DNA of 64,000 bases from Gemmatimonadaceae bacterium (GTDB lineage Bacteria; Gemmatimonadota; Gemmatimonadetes; Gemmatimonadales; Gemmatimonadaceae): assembly GCA_025934775.1 (NCBI GenBank), contig JAICWO010000003.1, forward strand, positions 275,071 through 339,070, given 5' to 3'. The position numbers were made by a program, and so were the translations under genes. Each line of letters begins with the position of its first letter. The first letter of the stretch is position 1. Shown here in pieces: positions 52,010 through 60,936 of this stretch. Below the pieces are notes generated by a model. The model was not told the DNA's origin. It saw only the letters and a list, made by a program, of their open reading frames with translations, and made no database searches.

Positions 52010-53386
52010 ATGAAACGCATTCTCGGATCAACGCTCTTCTCGGTCGTCGCGGCCGCGCTCGGTGCGCAGCAGCCCGCCGCCGCGCCGCAGACGACGCCGC
52101 TCAACTCCGTCGTCGCCGTCGTGGGCGATCAGCCGATCACGTATTTCGAGCTGCGCGACAATGTGCTCTCGAAGATTCAACGCGGCATGCCCGCGCCGAC
52201 GACGGCCGCCGACTCGATCGCGCTCGAGCGCGAGACGCTCGACGAGATGGTCGAGGAAGAGCTGATCGTGCAGAAGGCGAAGGATCTCAAGGTCGACGTC
52301 GCCGACGCGGACATCGCGCCGCAGGTCGACAACCAGGTGAAGCAGATCCGCGCGAACTTCCCGTCCGAGGCCGAATTCCGCGCCGCGCTGCAGAAGGCGT
52401 CGCTCGGCACGCCCGAGGAGTATCGCAAGTATCTGATGGATCAGTACCGCCGGAATGCGCTGTTCGAGAAGACCGTCGCGAAGCTCAAGCAGGACGGCAA
52501 GATCACTCCCGTCAACGTGACGGACGCCGAAGTGCAGGCGGAATTCGAGCGCAACAAGCAGTACCTCGGCAAGAAGCCGCCGACCGTCACGTTCAAGCAG
52601 ATCGTGATCGCGCCGCAGGCGACGGAGAAGGCGAAGGACGTCGCGCGCGCGAAGGCCGAGTCGCTCTACGCGGAGATCGAGAAGGGATCGGACTTCGAGC
52701 GCATCGCCAAGCGCGAGTCGATGGACCTGACGACGAAGGAAACGGGCGGCGATCTGGGCTGGGTGCGCCGCGGCGTCTACTGGCCTGAGATGGATCGCTT
52801 CCTCTTTGGAACGATGTTCCAGTCGGGATTGCAGCCGGGGCAGGTGAGCCCGGTGTTCGAGACGCCCGCGGGCTTCACGATCGTGCGTGTGGATCGCGTG
52901 CAGACGGGCGAAGTGAAAGCGCATCTGATCCTGATCAAGCCACAGATCGACTCGGCGGACATTCAGCGCACGCATCTGCTCGCGGACAGCGTCGCCAAGC
53001 TGTGGCGCGCCGGCACGCCATTCGACTCGCTCGCGAAGAAGTACCACGACTATGCGGGGAAGGAAGAGACGAGCATTCTCACGCCGTTCTATCGCGACAG
53101 TCTTCCGATGACGTATCAGCGCGGCTTCGCCGGCGCGAAAGTGGGCGATATCGTCGACTTCCAGATCGCCGGTCCGTCGGACAATCCCACGGTTCCCAAG
53201 TTCGTGGTCGCGCAGCTCCTCACGTTGGACGAAGGCGGCGATCCGACCCTTGCCGACATGAAGCAGATCGTGCGCAACGAGCTCGCGGACCGCGGCGGCA
53301 TGCGTCGCTACGTGGATCAGCTCAAGAAGCAGACGTACGTGGCGATTCTGCTCGATCAGAACCGGGTGGCGCAGGCGAAGCCCTAA
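52010..53386 (+). CDS. surA: SurA-like periplasmic chaperone/peptidyl-prolyl isomerase
   Basis: 458 residues from ATG 52010 (an in-frame ATG at 51974 would break the signal peptide 'MKRILGSTLFSVVAAALGAQ'). SurA N-domain: 'VVAVVGDQPITYFELRDNVL' and 'DEMVEEELIVQKAKDLKVDV'. Parvulin domain about 185-290: 'TFKQIVIAPQATEKAKDVAR' and 'ETGGDLGWVRRGVYWPEMDR'. A second, weaker one follows ('HLILIKPQIDSADIQRTHLL'). The C-terminal helix 'VRNELADRGGMRRYVDQLKK' returns to the chaperone fold. It helps outer-membrane proteins fold. Confidence 0.88.
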   Translation: MKRILGSTLFSVVAAALGAQQPAAAPQTTPLNSVVAVVGDQPITYFELRDNVLSKIQRGMPAPTTAADSIALERETLDEMVEEELIVQKAKDLKVDVADADIAPQVDNQVKQIRANFPSEAEFRAALQKASLGTPEEYRKYLMDQYRRNALFEKTVAKLKQDGKITPVNVTDAEVQAEFERNKQYLGKKPPTVTFKQIVIAPQATEKAKDVARAKAESLYAEIEKGSDFERIAKRESMDLTTKETGGDLGWVRRGVYWPEMDRFLFGTMFQSGLQPGQVSPVFETPAGFTIVRVDRVQTGEVKAHLILIKPQIDSADIQRTHLLADSVAKLWRAGTPFDSLAKKYHDYAGKEETSILTPFYRDSLPMTYQRGFAGAKVGDIVDFQIAGPSDNPTVPKFVVAQLLTLDEGGDPTLADMKQIVRNELADRGGMRRYVDQLKKQTYVAILLDQNRVAQAKP

Positions 53387-53398
53387 GGCACGCGCACG

Positions 53399-54337
53399 GT
53401 GACGACTCCGTCGATTCCGAAGCCACGGCTCGCGGTCACAGTCGGCGACGCGCGGGGCATCGGGCCGGAGATCGTGAACAAGGCGGCGGCAGCGCGCGAC
53501 GTGCGCGCTGCCGCCGATCTCGTTTTCGTCGGTCCCGCGGGCACGGTCGTCGAGGTCGACGAGCGCACCGGCGAATGGACGCGCGGCGGTGATGCCGCGT
53601 CGGCCGGCCGATTCGCCGGACGCGCGATCGAGCGCGCGGTGGCGCTGGCGCTCGAGGGACGCGTGGACGGCGTCGTCACTGCGCCGATCGACAAGTCAGC
53701 GCTGCTGGCGGGCGGGTTCAACTATCCCGGCCACACCGAAATGCTCGCGACGCTCACTGGACGCCGCGTCGCGATGATGCTCGCCGCGATGCGGCCGGCT
53801 CCGGGGACGACGAATCCGCTGCGCGTCGTGCTGGCGACGACGCACATCGCTTTGCGCGATGTACCGGCCTCCGTGACGCGTGATGCGATTCTCAGCGCCG
53901 CCGAGGTGACGCGCCGAGGGCTGCAGGACTGGTTCGGGATCGCTGAGCCGCGGATCGCGCTGTGCGCGCTCAATCCGCACGCGGGCGACCACGGCCGATT
54001 CGGCCGCGAGGATGACGAACTGCTGCGCCCCGCGGCGGAAGAGGCGGGACTCGCCGGGCCGTTTCCAGCGGACACAGTGTTTGTGCGCGCGATGCGCGGC
54101 GCGTTCGACGCGGTGATCGCGCCGTATCACGACGTTGGCATGACGGCAATCAAAGTCGCGTCGTTCGGCAGCGCGGTGAACGTGACGCTCGGGCTGCCGT
54201 TTCCGCGCACGTCTCCCGACCACGGGACCGCGCTCGACATCGCGGGGCAGGGAATCGCCGACGCGTCGAGCATGATCGAATCGATTTTGCTGTGCGCCGA
54301 CATCGTTCGCCGATGCGGAGCGCACGTGGAGCGTTGA
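53399..54337 (+). CDS. pdxA: 4-hydroxythreonine-4-phosphate dehydrogenase
   Basis: 312 residues from a GTG start. 'LAVTVGDARGIGPEIVNKAA' is the usual beginning (G-D-P-x-G-I-G-P-E; here G-D-A-R-G). The three metal-binding histidines are present: 'YPGHTEMLA', 'ALNPHAGDHGRFG' and 'APYHDVGMTAIKV'. It oxidises 4-phosphohydroxy-threonine in pyridoxal phosphate synthesis. Lies 12 bases after surA and abuts the next gene, as in the common surA-pdxA arrangement. Confidence 0.95.
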   Translation: MTTPSIPKPRLAVTVGDARGIGPEIVNKAAAARDVRAAADLVFVGPAGTVVEVDERTGEWTRGGDAASAGRFAGRAIERAVALALEGRVDGVVTAPIDKSALLAGGFNYPGHTEMLATLTGRRVAMMLAAMRPAPGTTNPLRVVLATTHIALRDVPASVTRDAILSAAEVTRRGLQDWFGIAEPRIALCALNPHAGDHGRFGREDDELLRPAAEEAGLAGPFPADTVFVRAMRGAFDAVIAPYHDVGMTAIKVASFGSAVNVTLGLPFPRTSPDHGTALDIAGQGIADASSMIESILLCADIVRRCGAHVER

Positions 54338-55819
54338 ATGTCGGGCCGCCACGTATCGGTCGCATTGTTGATCGGCGCCGCATCGTGCGCGCTGGCGCAG
54401 CGGCCCGGCGGCGCCGCGCAGCGCGCCGAGCAGGTTCCGCGGAACGATCCGCTCGTGCAGCGCATCATCGACGAAGGGCTGCATCACTCGCACGTGCAAC
54501 CCGATCTCGAGTACCTGCTCGACGTAATCGGTCCGCGGCTCACCGGGAGCGCGGGGATGCAGCGCGCGGTGGATTGGGCGCAGCAGAAGTTCCGCGAATA
54601 TGGCCTGAGCTCGGTGCATGCCGAGTCGTGGGATTTCGGCAAGGGATGGACGCGCGGGCCGGCGACGATGCGCCTGCTCGCGCCGCAGGAGCGCGAGCTC
54701 TTCGGCGCATCGTGGGCGTGGTCGCCGGGCACGAACGGACCGGCGGCGGGGGACGTGGTGCTCGTCGACGCGCGCTCGCAAGCGGACTTCGATCGGCGGT
54801 TCAGGGGCAAGTTGCGGGGGATGTGGGTGATGCTCGGCCCCGCGCAGCCGATCACCAACCCGGACGCGCCGCCGGCGACGCACGCCGACTCGGCGCGGAT
54901 CGACAGCATCGCGCGCGCGAACGCGCCGCACTCGCCGGAGGAGCAGCAGTTCTTCGGGCAGCGGCAATATCAGATCGCGAATGAGCATGCGCTCGGCATC
55001 ATTCGCGACGGCGGGAAGCAGTTCGGGCTGCTCTCGATGAGCGGCTCGCCGGCGGCGATCTCGCCGATCCCGCAGGTGGTGATCGCGAACGAGGACTACG
55101 ACCAGTTCCAGCGGCTGCTCGCGCGCGGCGAGCACGTGCGCTTCGAGGCGAACATCGCGAACAGTTTCGCGCGCGACGATCTGAAGCAGTACAACACCGT
55201 GGCCGAGATTCGCGGCACCGAGGCGCCCGATCAGGTGGTGCTTCTGGGCGCGCATCTCGATTCGTGGGACCTGGCGACGGGCGGCACGGACAACGGCGCG
55301 GGCGCGATCGCGGTGCTCGAGGCGGCGCGCATCCTCACGGCGTCCGGCGTGCACCCCAAGCGGACGATCCGGTTCGTGCTCTTCTCGGGCGAGGAGGAGG
55401 GGTTGTTCGGATCGCAGGCGTACGCGGCGGACCACCGGCGGGATTTAGAGGACTATCAAGCCGTGCTCGTGCTCGACAACGGCACGGGCCGGATCACGGG
55501 GATGGCGCTTCAAGGGCAGAACGATCTGGCGGACCTGTGGATGCACATGTTCCAGCCGGTCGATTCGCTGGGGCTTCACGGAGAGCTCGTGGTGCGGTCG
55601 GGAATCAAGACCGGCACGGATCATCTCTCGTTCACGCAGTACGGCGTGCCGGGGTTCAACTACGACCAGCTCACCGCCGGGTACAGCCATACGCATCACT
55701 CGCAGATCGACGACTACGATCACACGGTGCCGGCGGACATCGCGCAGGCGGCGACGATCATGTCCGTGAATGCCTGGCAACTGGCCGATCTGCCCGAGCT
55801 CTTGCCGCGCGGGCGATAG
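54338..55819 (+). CDS. Secreted M28-family metallopeptidase
   Basis: 493 residues with a signal peptide (to A-L-A-Q). Zinc ligands in order: H in 'LLGAHLDSWDLATGGTDNGA', D in 'GGTDNGAG', E-E in 'LFSGEEEGLFG', D in 'LVLDNGTGR', and H in 'YSHTHHSQID'. Before that lies a PA-like insertion (about 130-240). Two-zinc aminopeptidase or carboxypeptidase expected; the substrate is not fixed by motifs. The start follows the pdxA stop without a gap. Confidence 0.9.
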   Translation: MSGRHVSVALLIGAASCALAQRPGGAAQRAEQVPRNDPLVQRIIDEGLHHSHVQPDLEYLLDVIGPRLTGSAGMQRAVDWAQQKFREYGLSSVHAESWDFGKGWTRGPATMRLLAPQERELFGASWAWSPGTNGPAAGDVVLVDARSQADFDRRFRGKLRGMWVMLGPAQPITNPDAPPATHADSARIDSIARANAPHSPEEQQFFGQRQYQIANEHALGIIRDGGKQFGLLSMSGSPAAISPIPQVVIANEDYDQFQRLLARGEHVRFEANIANSFARDDLKQYNTVAEIRGTEAPDQVVLLGAHLDSWDLATGGTDNGAGAIAVLEAARILTASGVHPKRTIRFVLFSGEEEGLFGSQAYAADHRRDLEDYQAVLVLDNGTGRITGMALQGQNDLADLWMHMFQPVDSLGLHGELVVRSGIKTGTDHLSFTQYGVPGFNYDQLTAGYSHTHHSQIDDYDHTVPADIAQAATIMSVNAWQLADLPELLPRGR

Positions 55820-55854
55820 CTTCGAGGCGTGAGTCGCGAGTCCCGCCTGTTCGA

Positions 55855-55956
55855 GCGACGGGACCGTGTGCCGCTCCGCGCTGCCGATGGGCAATGCTGC
55901 CGAAGAAGCCGGCAGCATTGCCGCCGGCCAGCGCTCCGGACACACGGTCCCGTCGC
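55855..55956. repeat. Structured palindromic element A
   Basis: Outer perfect stem of 16 bp (55855-55870 with 55941-55956) and inner perfect stem of 13 bp (55890-55902 with 55910-55922). The core words CCGATGGGCA, AAGCCGGCA and TGCCGCCGGC are shared with element B at 56335-56427, which lies in the opposite orientation. The stem sequences differ between A and B, yet both remain fully paired. Confidence 0.8.
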
Positions 55957-55987
55957 GGGATGGTGCGCGACGCGCCTGCCGGCGCTG

Positions 55988-56230
55988 CTACTCGCCGATG
56001 CGGCGCGGGCTCGTGCGGATCTCCACGTTGCGTCGGAGTCGCGCTAGGAAGCGGATGAGCGACTCGAGCGAGAAGCGCTCGAGTCGCTCTCGTTTGAGGT
56101 CGCCCACGCGGCGGCGGTCGACACCGATCAGCATCGCGATGTGCTCGGGACGGAAATCGGCGATCAACGTCGCGAGCTCGGCGCCGAGTTGGCGCTTGAG
56201 CTCGGGAACCGGATCGGCGCGCTTTGCCAT
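55988..56230 (-). CDS. HigA/XRE-like helix-turn-helix protein, orphan antitoxin-like
   Basis: 80 residues. 'FRPEHIAMLIGVDRRRVGDL' is a helix-turn-helix and 'ERFSLESLIRFLARLRRNVE' is the C-terminal helix pair, as in antitoxins of the HTH_37/HigA-like group ('VSQPRVSDLLRG...FSLDTLINMLARLG'). No toxin gene is found on either side. It sits between palindromic elements A and B, which are inverted copies, so the trio has the layout of a repeat-bounded cassette. May be an autonomous regulator. Confidence 0.65.
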   Translation of the reverse strand: MAKRADPVPELKRQLGAELATLIADFRPEHIAMLIGVDRRRVGDLKRERLERFSLESLIRFLARLRRNVEIRTSPRRIGE

Positions 56231-56334
56231 GCGCGAACGCTAATATCAGGATTCCGGTCGCGCGCAACCCATTTGCCGCGATCCCACGCAAAAGAGCGCG
56301 AGCTTCGATGTCGGTACGCGATGCCAGGCGCACA

Positions 56335-56427
56335 GGAGCGCGATGCCGCGGAGGGCGAGCCGGCGGCAGAATTGCCGGCTTCACCGGCAATTCTGCCCAT
56401 CGGTCGCCCGGAGCGGCATCGCGCTCC
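56335..56427. repeat. Structured palindromic element B
   Basis: Outer perfect stem of 15 bp (56335-56349 with 56413-56427), middle GGGCGA/TCGCCC (56353-56358 with 56404-56409) and inner perfect stem of 14 bp (56365-56378 with 56384-56397). Reverse-complemented, its core reads like element A. It lies between the orphan HTH gene and the end of the CBS/CorC gene; no ORF fits. Confidence 0.8.
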
Positions 56428-56452
56428 GAGCACCGGAACCCGCGACCCGCCG

Positions 56453-57778
56453 TCAGTCGTCGCGCTCTTTCGCCCGACGATCGCCCGCCGAATGGAGATC
56501 GACGGCGACGGAATCGATCCGCCGACCGTTCATGTCCCGCACCGCGAACACCGCCCCGCCCGCCGTGACGCGGTCCCCCACCACCGGCAGCCGCCCGAGC
56601 GCGCCGAAGATGAACCCGCCGATCGTCGTGTAGCCGTCTTCCGGCACACTCAACCCGTAGCGCTCATTGAGCTCGCCGATGTTCGTGCTCCCGGGCACCA
56701 CGACCATGTCGGCGCTCTCGCGCTCGGCGTGCGGCGGCGGCTCGTCGTATTCATCGAGAATCTCGCCGACGATCTCCTCGAGCAGATCTTCCATCGTCAC
56801 CAGTCCCGCGGTGCCGCCATACTCGTCGAGGACGATCGCCATGTGCTCCTTGAGGCGCTTGAAGTCGGCGAGCACTTCCTCCACCTCGCGCGTGCCGGGC
56901 ACCACGTGCACCGGGCGCATGATCGTGCGCAGCGAGAAATCGGGCGGCGGCGAGCGGAGGATGGGAATCAGATCCTTGGCGAGCACGAGGCCGACGATGT
57001 TGTCGATCGAGTCCTCGTACACCGGATAGCGCGATCGCCCGCTCTCCTCGACCAACGCGAGCGTCTCGTCGAGTGTCGCTTCGATCGGGAGGGCGTCGAT
57101 CGCGGTGCGCGGGGTCATGACCTCGCGCGCGTTCTTTTCAGAGAACTCGAATACGCCTTCCAGCATGTTGGCGTCCTGCGCCTCGAGCACCCCGACCTCC
57201 TGGCTCTGCTCGACGAGCATCCGCAGCTCCTCGGGTGAGTGCACGTTCTCTTCCGGATTCGGCGCCTGCTGGCCGAGGAGCCTGAGCACGACCTGCGATG
57301 AGCGGTTGAGCGACGACGTGATCGGCTTCACGAACCAGGCAAAGGCGAGGAGCGGCGGAATGAGCCACCGCGACATCTCTTCCGGGTGCGCCAGCGCGGC
57401 CCCCCGCGGGGCGAGCTCGCCGAATACCACGTGAAAGAAGGTGACGATCCCGATCGCCAGCGCCGCCGCGATCCCCGTCCGCACGGCGAGGTCCATCGTC
57501 ACGGGCAGTGCGGCGAGATGCGCCGAGAGCCAGCCCCCGAACGAGTCCTCCGCGAGCGCGCCGACCGCCAGGCTGGCCAGCGTGACCCCCAACTGGCTCG
57601 CCGAGTACACAGGCGCGAGATTTCCCGATGCTCGTAGGGCGAGCCGCGCCTTCCAATCGCCGGTGCGCGCCATGGACTCCAGGCGCGTGCGGCGCGATCG
57701 GACCAACGCGAACTCTGCGGCGACGAAGAAGCCGTTCAGGAGCAGCAGTACGGCGATGGCGATCAAGCGCGGAAGCAC
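56453..57778 (-). CDS. CNNM/hemolysin-family CBS-CorC membrane protein
   Basis: 441 residues. N-terminal DUF21 domain with four helices ('LLLLNGFFVAAEFALVRSRR', 'IGIVTFFHVVFGELAPRGAA'), then two CBS domains (about 210-330; 'MTPRTAIDALPIEATLDETL', 'MAIVLDEYGGTAGLVTMEDL') and a CorC/HlyC C-terminal domain ('DGYTTIGGFIFGALGRLP'). Family members are linked to Mg2+ or Co2+ efflux and to membrane stress. It is divergent from the CDF gene; the start ATG is at 57778. Confidence 0.92.
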   Translation of the reverse strand: MLPRLIAIAVLLLLNGFFVAAEFALVRSRRTRLESMARTGDWKARLALRASGNLAPVYSASQLGVTLASLAVGALAEDSFGGWLSAHLAALPVTMDLAVRTGIAAALAIGIVTFFHVVFGELAPRGAALAHPEEMSRWLIPPLLAFAWFVKPITSSLNRSSQVVLRLLGQQAPNPEENVHSPEELRMLVEQSQEVGVLEAQDANMLEGVFEFSEKNAREVMTPRTAIDALPIEATLDETLALVEESGRSRYPVYEDSIDNIVGLVLAKDLIPILRSPPPDFSLRTIMRPVHVVPGTREVEEVLADFKRLKEHMAIVLDEYGGTAGLVTMEDLLEEIVGEILDEYDEPPPHAERESADMVVVPGSTNIGELNERYGLSVPEDGYTTIGGFIFGALGRLPVVGDRVTAGGAVFAVRDMNGRRIDSVAVDLHSAGDRRAKERDD

Positions 57779-57829
57779 GCGTTCAATCTACGACGGCACG
57801 GCAACAGCGTCGATCCTCCTCACTGCCAC

Positions 57830-58798
57830 ATGGCGCACTCGCATTCGCACGGTCACGGTCGCGGGCACGGTCACGACCACACGCACGACCACGGGCACGG
57901 GCATTCACACGGGCACGGGCACGCGCATCACCAGGGCGCATCCACGCGCGCGCTCGCCTGGTCGCTCGGCCTCACGCTCGTCATCCTCGTCATCGAAGCC
58001 GTCGGCGGCTACTTCGCGAATTCACTCGCGCTGCTCGCCGACGCCGGACACGTCCTCACGGACGCCGCGGCGCTCGGGCTTTCGTTGTTCGTCGCATGGC
58101 TCGCGCGGCAGCGCGGGTCGCCCGCCAAGACCTTCGGGTATCTCCGCTGGGAGATTCTCGCGGCGCTGATCAACGGCGCCACGCTGCTCCTGATCTCGGT
58201 CTGGATCGTGATCGAAGCGGTCCAGCGGTTCCGCGCGCCGGAGCCGGTGGCCGGCGGAATCATGCTCGGGGTGGCGGCGCTCGGCTTCCTGATCAACGGC
58301 CTCGCCGTGTGGATGCTCCATGGCGTGCGGCACGGCAGCCTGAACGTGCGCGGCGCGTACCTCCACGTCCTCGGCGACATGCTCGCGTCGGGCGGCACCG
58401 TCGTTGCCGCGGCGATCATCCGCTACACGGGCTGGCTCGCCGCCGACCCGGTGGCGTCGCTGCTCACGACCGTCCTGATCATCGCCGGCGCGTGGAGGCT
58501 CGTGCGCGAGTCGGTCGATGTGCTGCTCGAGTCGTCGCCGGCGCACATCGCGCTCGACACGGTGCGCGCGCGGCTCGCGTCGATCCCCGGCGTCGAATCG
58601 ATTCACGACCTGCACGTGTGGACGGTGACGTCGGGCATGGTCGCGATGAGCGCGCATGCGGTCGTCCCTGACGCGAAGCAGCACCAGCTGGTGTTGGAGC
58701 ACGCCCACGACGTGCTCGCCGAGATGGGCATCCAACACGTCACGGTGCAGTTGGAGTGCGATCAATCGTTCGAGCGGCAGTTGCATCTTCATCCCTGA
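57830..58798 (+). CDS. CDF-family zinc/divalent-cation exporter
   Basis: 322 residues. The first 32 residues are an extreme His/Gly tail (H-G-H-G repeats, 16 His), which can bind zinc. Six helices follow; the metal sites are 'LLADAGHVLTDAAALGLSLF' (D-x-x-x-D) and 'YLHVLGDMLASGGTVVAAAI' (H-x-x-x-D, zinc-type). C-terminal domain 'VHDLHVWTVTSG'-like 'IHDLHVWTVTSGMVAMSAHA'. H-x-x-x-D in helix 5 favours Zn2+. Likely works as a proton antiporter in the inner membrane. Confidence 0.93.
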   Translation: MAHSHSHGHGRGHGHDHTHDHGHGHSHGHGHAHHQGASTRALAWSLGLTLVILVIEAVGGYFANSLALLADAGHVLTDAAALGLSLFVAWLARQRGSPAKTFGYLRWEILAALINGATLLLISVWIVIEAVQRFRAPEPVAGGIMLGVAALGFLINGLAVWMLHGVRHGSLNVRGAYLHVLGDMLASGGTVVAAAIIRYTGWLAADPVASLLTTVLIIAGAWRLVRESVDVLLESSPAHIALDTVRARLASIPGVESIHDLHVWTVTSGMVAMSAHAVVPDAKQHQLVLEHAHDVLAEMGIQHVTVQLECDQSFERQLHLHP

Positions 58799-58823
58799 GC
58801 CCCGGTGGGGGCGGACGAACGGC

Positions 58824-59282
58824 ATGAGCGAGTACCGCATCGAGAAGGTCCGGCGGACGGTGATGCTGCGCCTGTCGGATGGCGCGACGGTGTCCGGCGA
58901 CGTGTTTCTGCAGCCCACGGCGCGGTTCCGCGCCGGCCCGCAGCATCCGTCCGATCTGTTCAACGAGCCAGAGCCGTTCATTCCGATCGCGACGGTCGAC
59001 GAAGAGCTGGTGCTGATCGCGAAAGACCAGATCGCGCACGTTCAGTTCCCGGCCGACGGCGCCGATACTCACCTCGAGGGAATCGCGGACGCGGCGGTGG
59101 ACCTGTGGCTCGCCGACGGCACCGTGTTGAACGGCGTCGTGCGGTTCGCGACGCGCGCCGACCGTTCGCGTCTTCTCGATTTCCTCAATGACGACGATCA
59201 GCGTTTCCTCACGCTGCAAACGCCGTTCGGCACCTGCTTGGTGAACCGTCGACACATCACCCAGGTGCGACAGCGAGAATAA
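58824..59282 (+). CDS. Protein of unknown function upstream of the PilT-like gene
   Basis: 152 residues, soluble. Two similar beta-rich halves: 'VMLRLSDGATVSGDVFLQPT' near the start and 'VDLWLADGTVLNGVVRFATR' later. The last strand is 'FGTCLVNRRHITQVRQ'. The D-G-x-x-x-x-G-x-V-x-x motif, repeated twice, recalls small PilZ- or Sm-like barrels, but I do not assign a family. Lies 23 bases before the pilus ATPase, so a link with twitching motility is possible. Confidence 0.6.
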   Translation: MSEYRIEKVRRTVMLRLSDGATVSGDVFLQPTARFRAGPQHPSDLFNEPEPFIPIATVDEELVLIAKDQIAHVQFPADGADTHLEGIADAAVDLWLADGTVLNGVVRFATRADRSRLLDFLNDDDQRFLTLQTPFGTCLVNRRHITQVRQRE

Positions 59283-59305
59283 CTCCGCACCAGGCGTAGC
59301 GACCG

Positions 59306-60847
59306 ATGGCGCAACTCGACCGGCTGCTGGCCGTGATGGCCGGCGACAACTCAGGGGTGCTGACCCTCGACGAGGGCAACCCGGCGAGGCTCGAGTCCGC
59401 GGTCGGCGCCGCGCCGCGTCCGGTCACGCGCGCTCCGCTCACCGGGGCGCAGATCGTCTCGCTGCTGCGCGAGGTCGCGCCGCCGGACTCCGCGGCGCAT
59501 CTCGATCGCGGCGCGCCGGCCTCGTTCACGTACGTCTCTCACGCCGGCGCGTTCGATGCCCGCGCGATGATCGAAGATGGGCGTTGGCACGTGCGCATTG
59601 GGAACGCGCCGTCGGTCGCGCCGCCGCCGCTCGTGCTGATCAGCGACGCGGACGCCGAGGCCGGGGAGTCGTTGACGCTGCCGGAGCTCGCCGGGGTCGA
59701 GGCGGTGCGCTCGCCGGCGCTCGACCGCATCGACGCGCTGCTCCGGACCACCGTGGCGCGCGCCGCATCGGATCTTCATCTGCGCTGCGGCGAGCCGCCC
59801 ATCATCCGCTGCCACGGCGAGATCATCCGCCTCGCCGAGCACGCAGGGCTGCGGGCGGACGAAGTCGGCGCGCTCGTCGAGGCGGCGATGCCCGCGGTGA
59901 ATCGCGCCGAGTTCGCGGCGACCAACGATACGGATTTCGCGTACGAGATTCCCGGCTGCGGACGATTTCGCGCGAACGCGTTCAAGGACCGGTTCGGCGT
60001 CGCCGCGGTGTTTCGCCGCATCCCGCCGGCGGTCGTCACGGTGGAGGAGCTCGGCCTCGCCGCGGAAGTGCAGAAGCTCTGCGCGCTGACGCGCGGTCTC
60101 GTGCTCGTCACCGGACCGACCGGCTCCGGCAAGTCGACGACGCTCTGCGCGTTGATCGATCTGGTGAACCGCACGCGGAGCGATCACATCATCACGATCG
60201 AGGACCCGATCGAGTTCGTGCACCAGAGCCAGCGGTGCATCGTGTCGCAGCGGCAGGTGGGCATGCACACGCGGTCGTTCAAGAGCGCTCTCCGCGCCGC
60301 GCTGCGCGAGGATCCCGACGTCGTGCTGATCGGCGAAATGAGAGATCTCGAAACCGTGTCGATCGCGCTCGAGACGGCGGAGACGGGGCACCTCGTCTTC
60401 GCGACGCTCCACACCACGACCGCGGCGACGACGATCGACCGGATCATCGATCAGTTCCCGGCCGACGGCCAGGAACAGATTCGCGTGATGCTCGCCGACT
60501 CCCTGCGCGGGGTGATCTCGCAGACCCTCTGCAAGCGGATCGGCGGCGGCCGCGTGGCGGCGCGCGAGATTCTGTTCAACACCGCGCCGATCGCGAACCT
60601 CATTCGCGAGCGGAAGACGTTTCAGCTGTCCGCGATCGTGCAGACCTCGAAGCGGCTCGGCATGGTGACGCTCAACGACGCGTTGATGGAGCTCATCGAG
60701 ACGCGACAGATCGAAATCGAGGAGGCGTATACGCACGCGACCGACAAGACGAATTTCATCGGTGCGCTGCGCGCCAAAGGATTGGATGCGGGGACGCTCG
60801 ATGAACAGGCGTCGGTGCGCGCGAGCGGGCGCGTCAGAGCCGGCTAG
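59306..60847 (+). CDS. PilT/PilU-like type IV pilus ATPase with duplicated N-domain
   Basis: 513 residues; ordinary PilT has about 345-370. Core: 'ASDLHLRCGEPPIIRCHGEI', Walker A 'LVTGPTGSGKSTTL' (near residue 270), Asp box 'HIITIEDPIEFVH', Walker B 'ALREDPDVVLIGEMRDLETV' and His box 'ATLHTTTAATTIDRI'. The extra N-terminus (about 1-98) looks like a decayed copy of the PilT PAS-like N-domain: 'TRAPLTGAQIVSLLREVAP' matches the later 'GLRADEVGALVEAAMP', and 'ASFTYVSHAGAFDARAM' matches 'TDFAYEIPGCGRFRANAF'. Retraction motor of type IV pili; no pilin gene nearby. Confidence 0.9.
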   Translation: MAQLDRLLAVMAGDNSGVLTLDEGNPARLESAVGAAPRPVTRAPLTGAQIVSLLREVAPPDSAAHLDRGAPASFTYVSHAGAFDARAMIEDGRWHVRIGNAPSVAPPPLVLISDADAEAGESLTLPELAGVEAVRSPALDRIDALLRTTVARAASDLHLRCGEPPIIRCHGEIIRLAEHAGLRADEVGALVEAAMPAVNRAEFAATNDTDFAYEIPGCGRFRANAFKDRFGVAAVFRRIPPAVVTVEELGLAAEVQKLCALTRGLVLVTGPTGSGKSTTLCALIDLVNRTRSDHIITIEDPIEFVHQSQRCIVSQRQVGMHTRSFKSALRAALREDPDVVLIGEMRDLETVSIALETAETGHLVFATLHTTTAATTIDRIIDQFPADGQEQIRVMLADSLRGVISQTLCKRIGGGRVAAREILFNTAPIANLIRERKTFQLSAIVQTSKRLGMVTLNDALMELIETRQIEIEEAYTHATDKTNFIGALRAKGLDAGTLDEQASVRASGRVRAG

Positions 60848-60856
60848 AGACACGAC

Positions 60857-60890
60857 GAGACGCGCGGTGGTCCCTGTTGCCGCGCGTCTC
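60857..60890. terminator. Hairpin between convergent genes
   Basis: A perfect 11-bp stem (60857-60867 with 60880-60890) and 12-base loop, right after the PilT-like gene and facing the 66-residue gene. An A-rich run follows only on the plus side. Terminator role from position. Confidence 0.5.
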
Positions 60891-60936
60891 GGATGAAGAA
60901 AAAATGCGAGCCGATCTCAGATCCTGGATCGACTCG

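Noticed and set aside
55988..56230. Complete HigBA or RelBE toxin-antitoxin pair
   Set aside because: Frames on both sides were read; none encodes a RelE/HigB-like or other toxin. The flanks are the palindromic elements.
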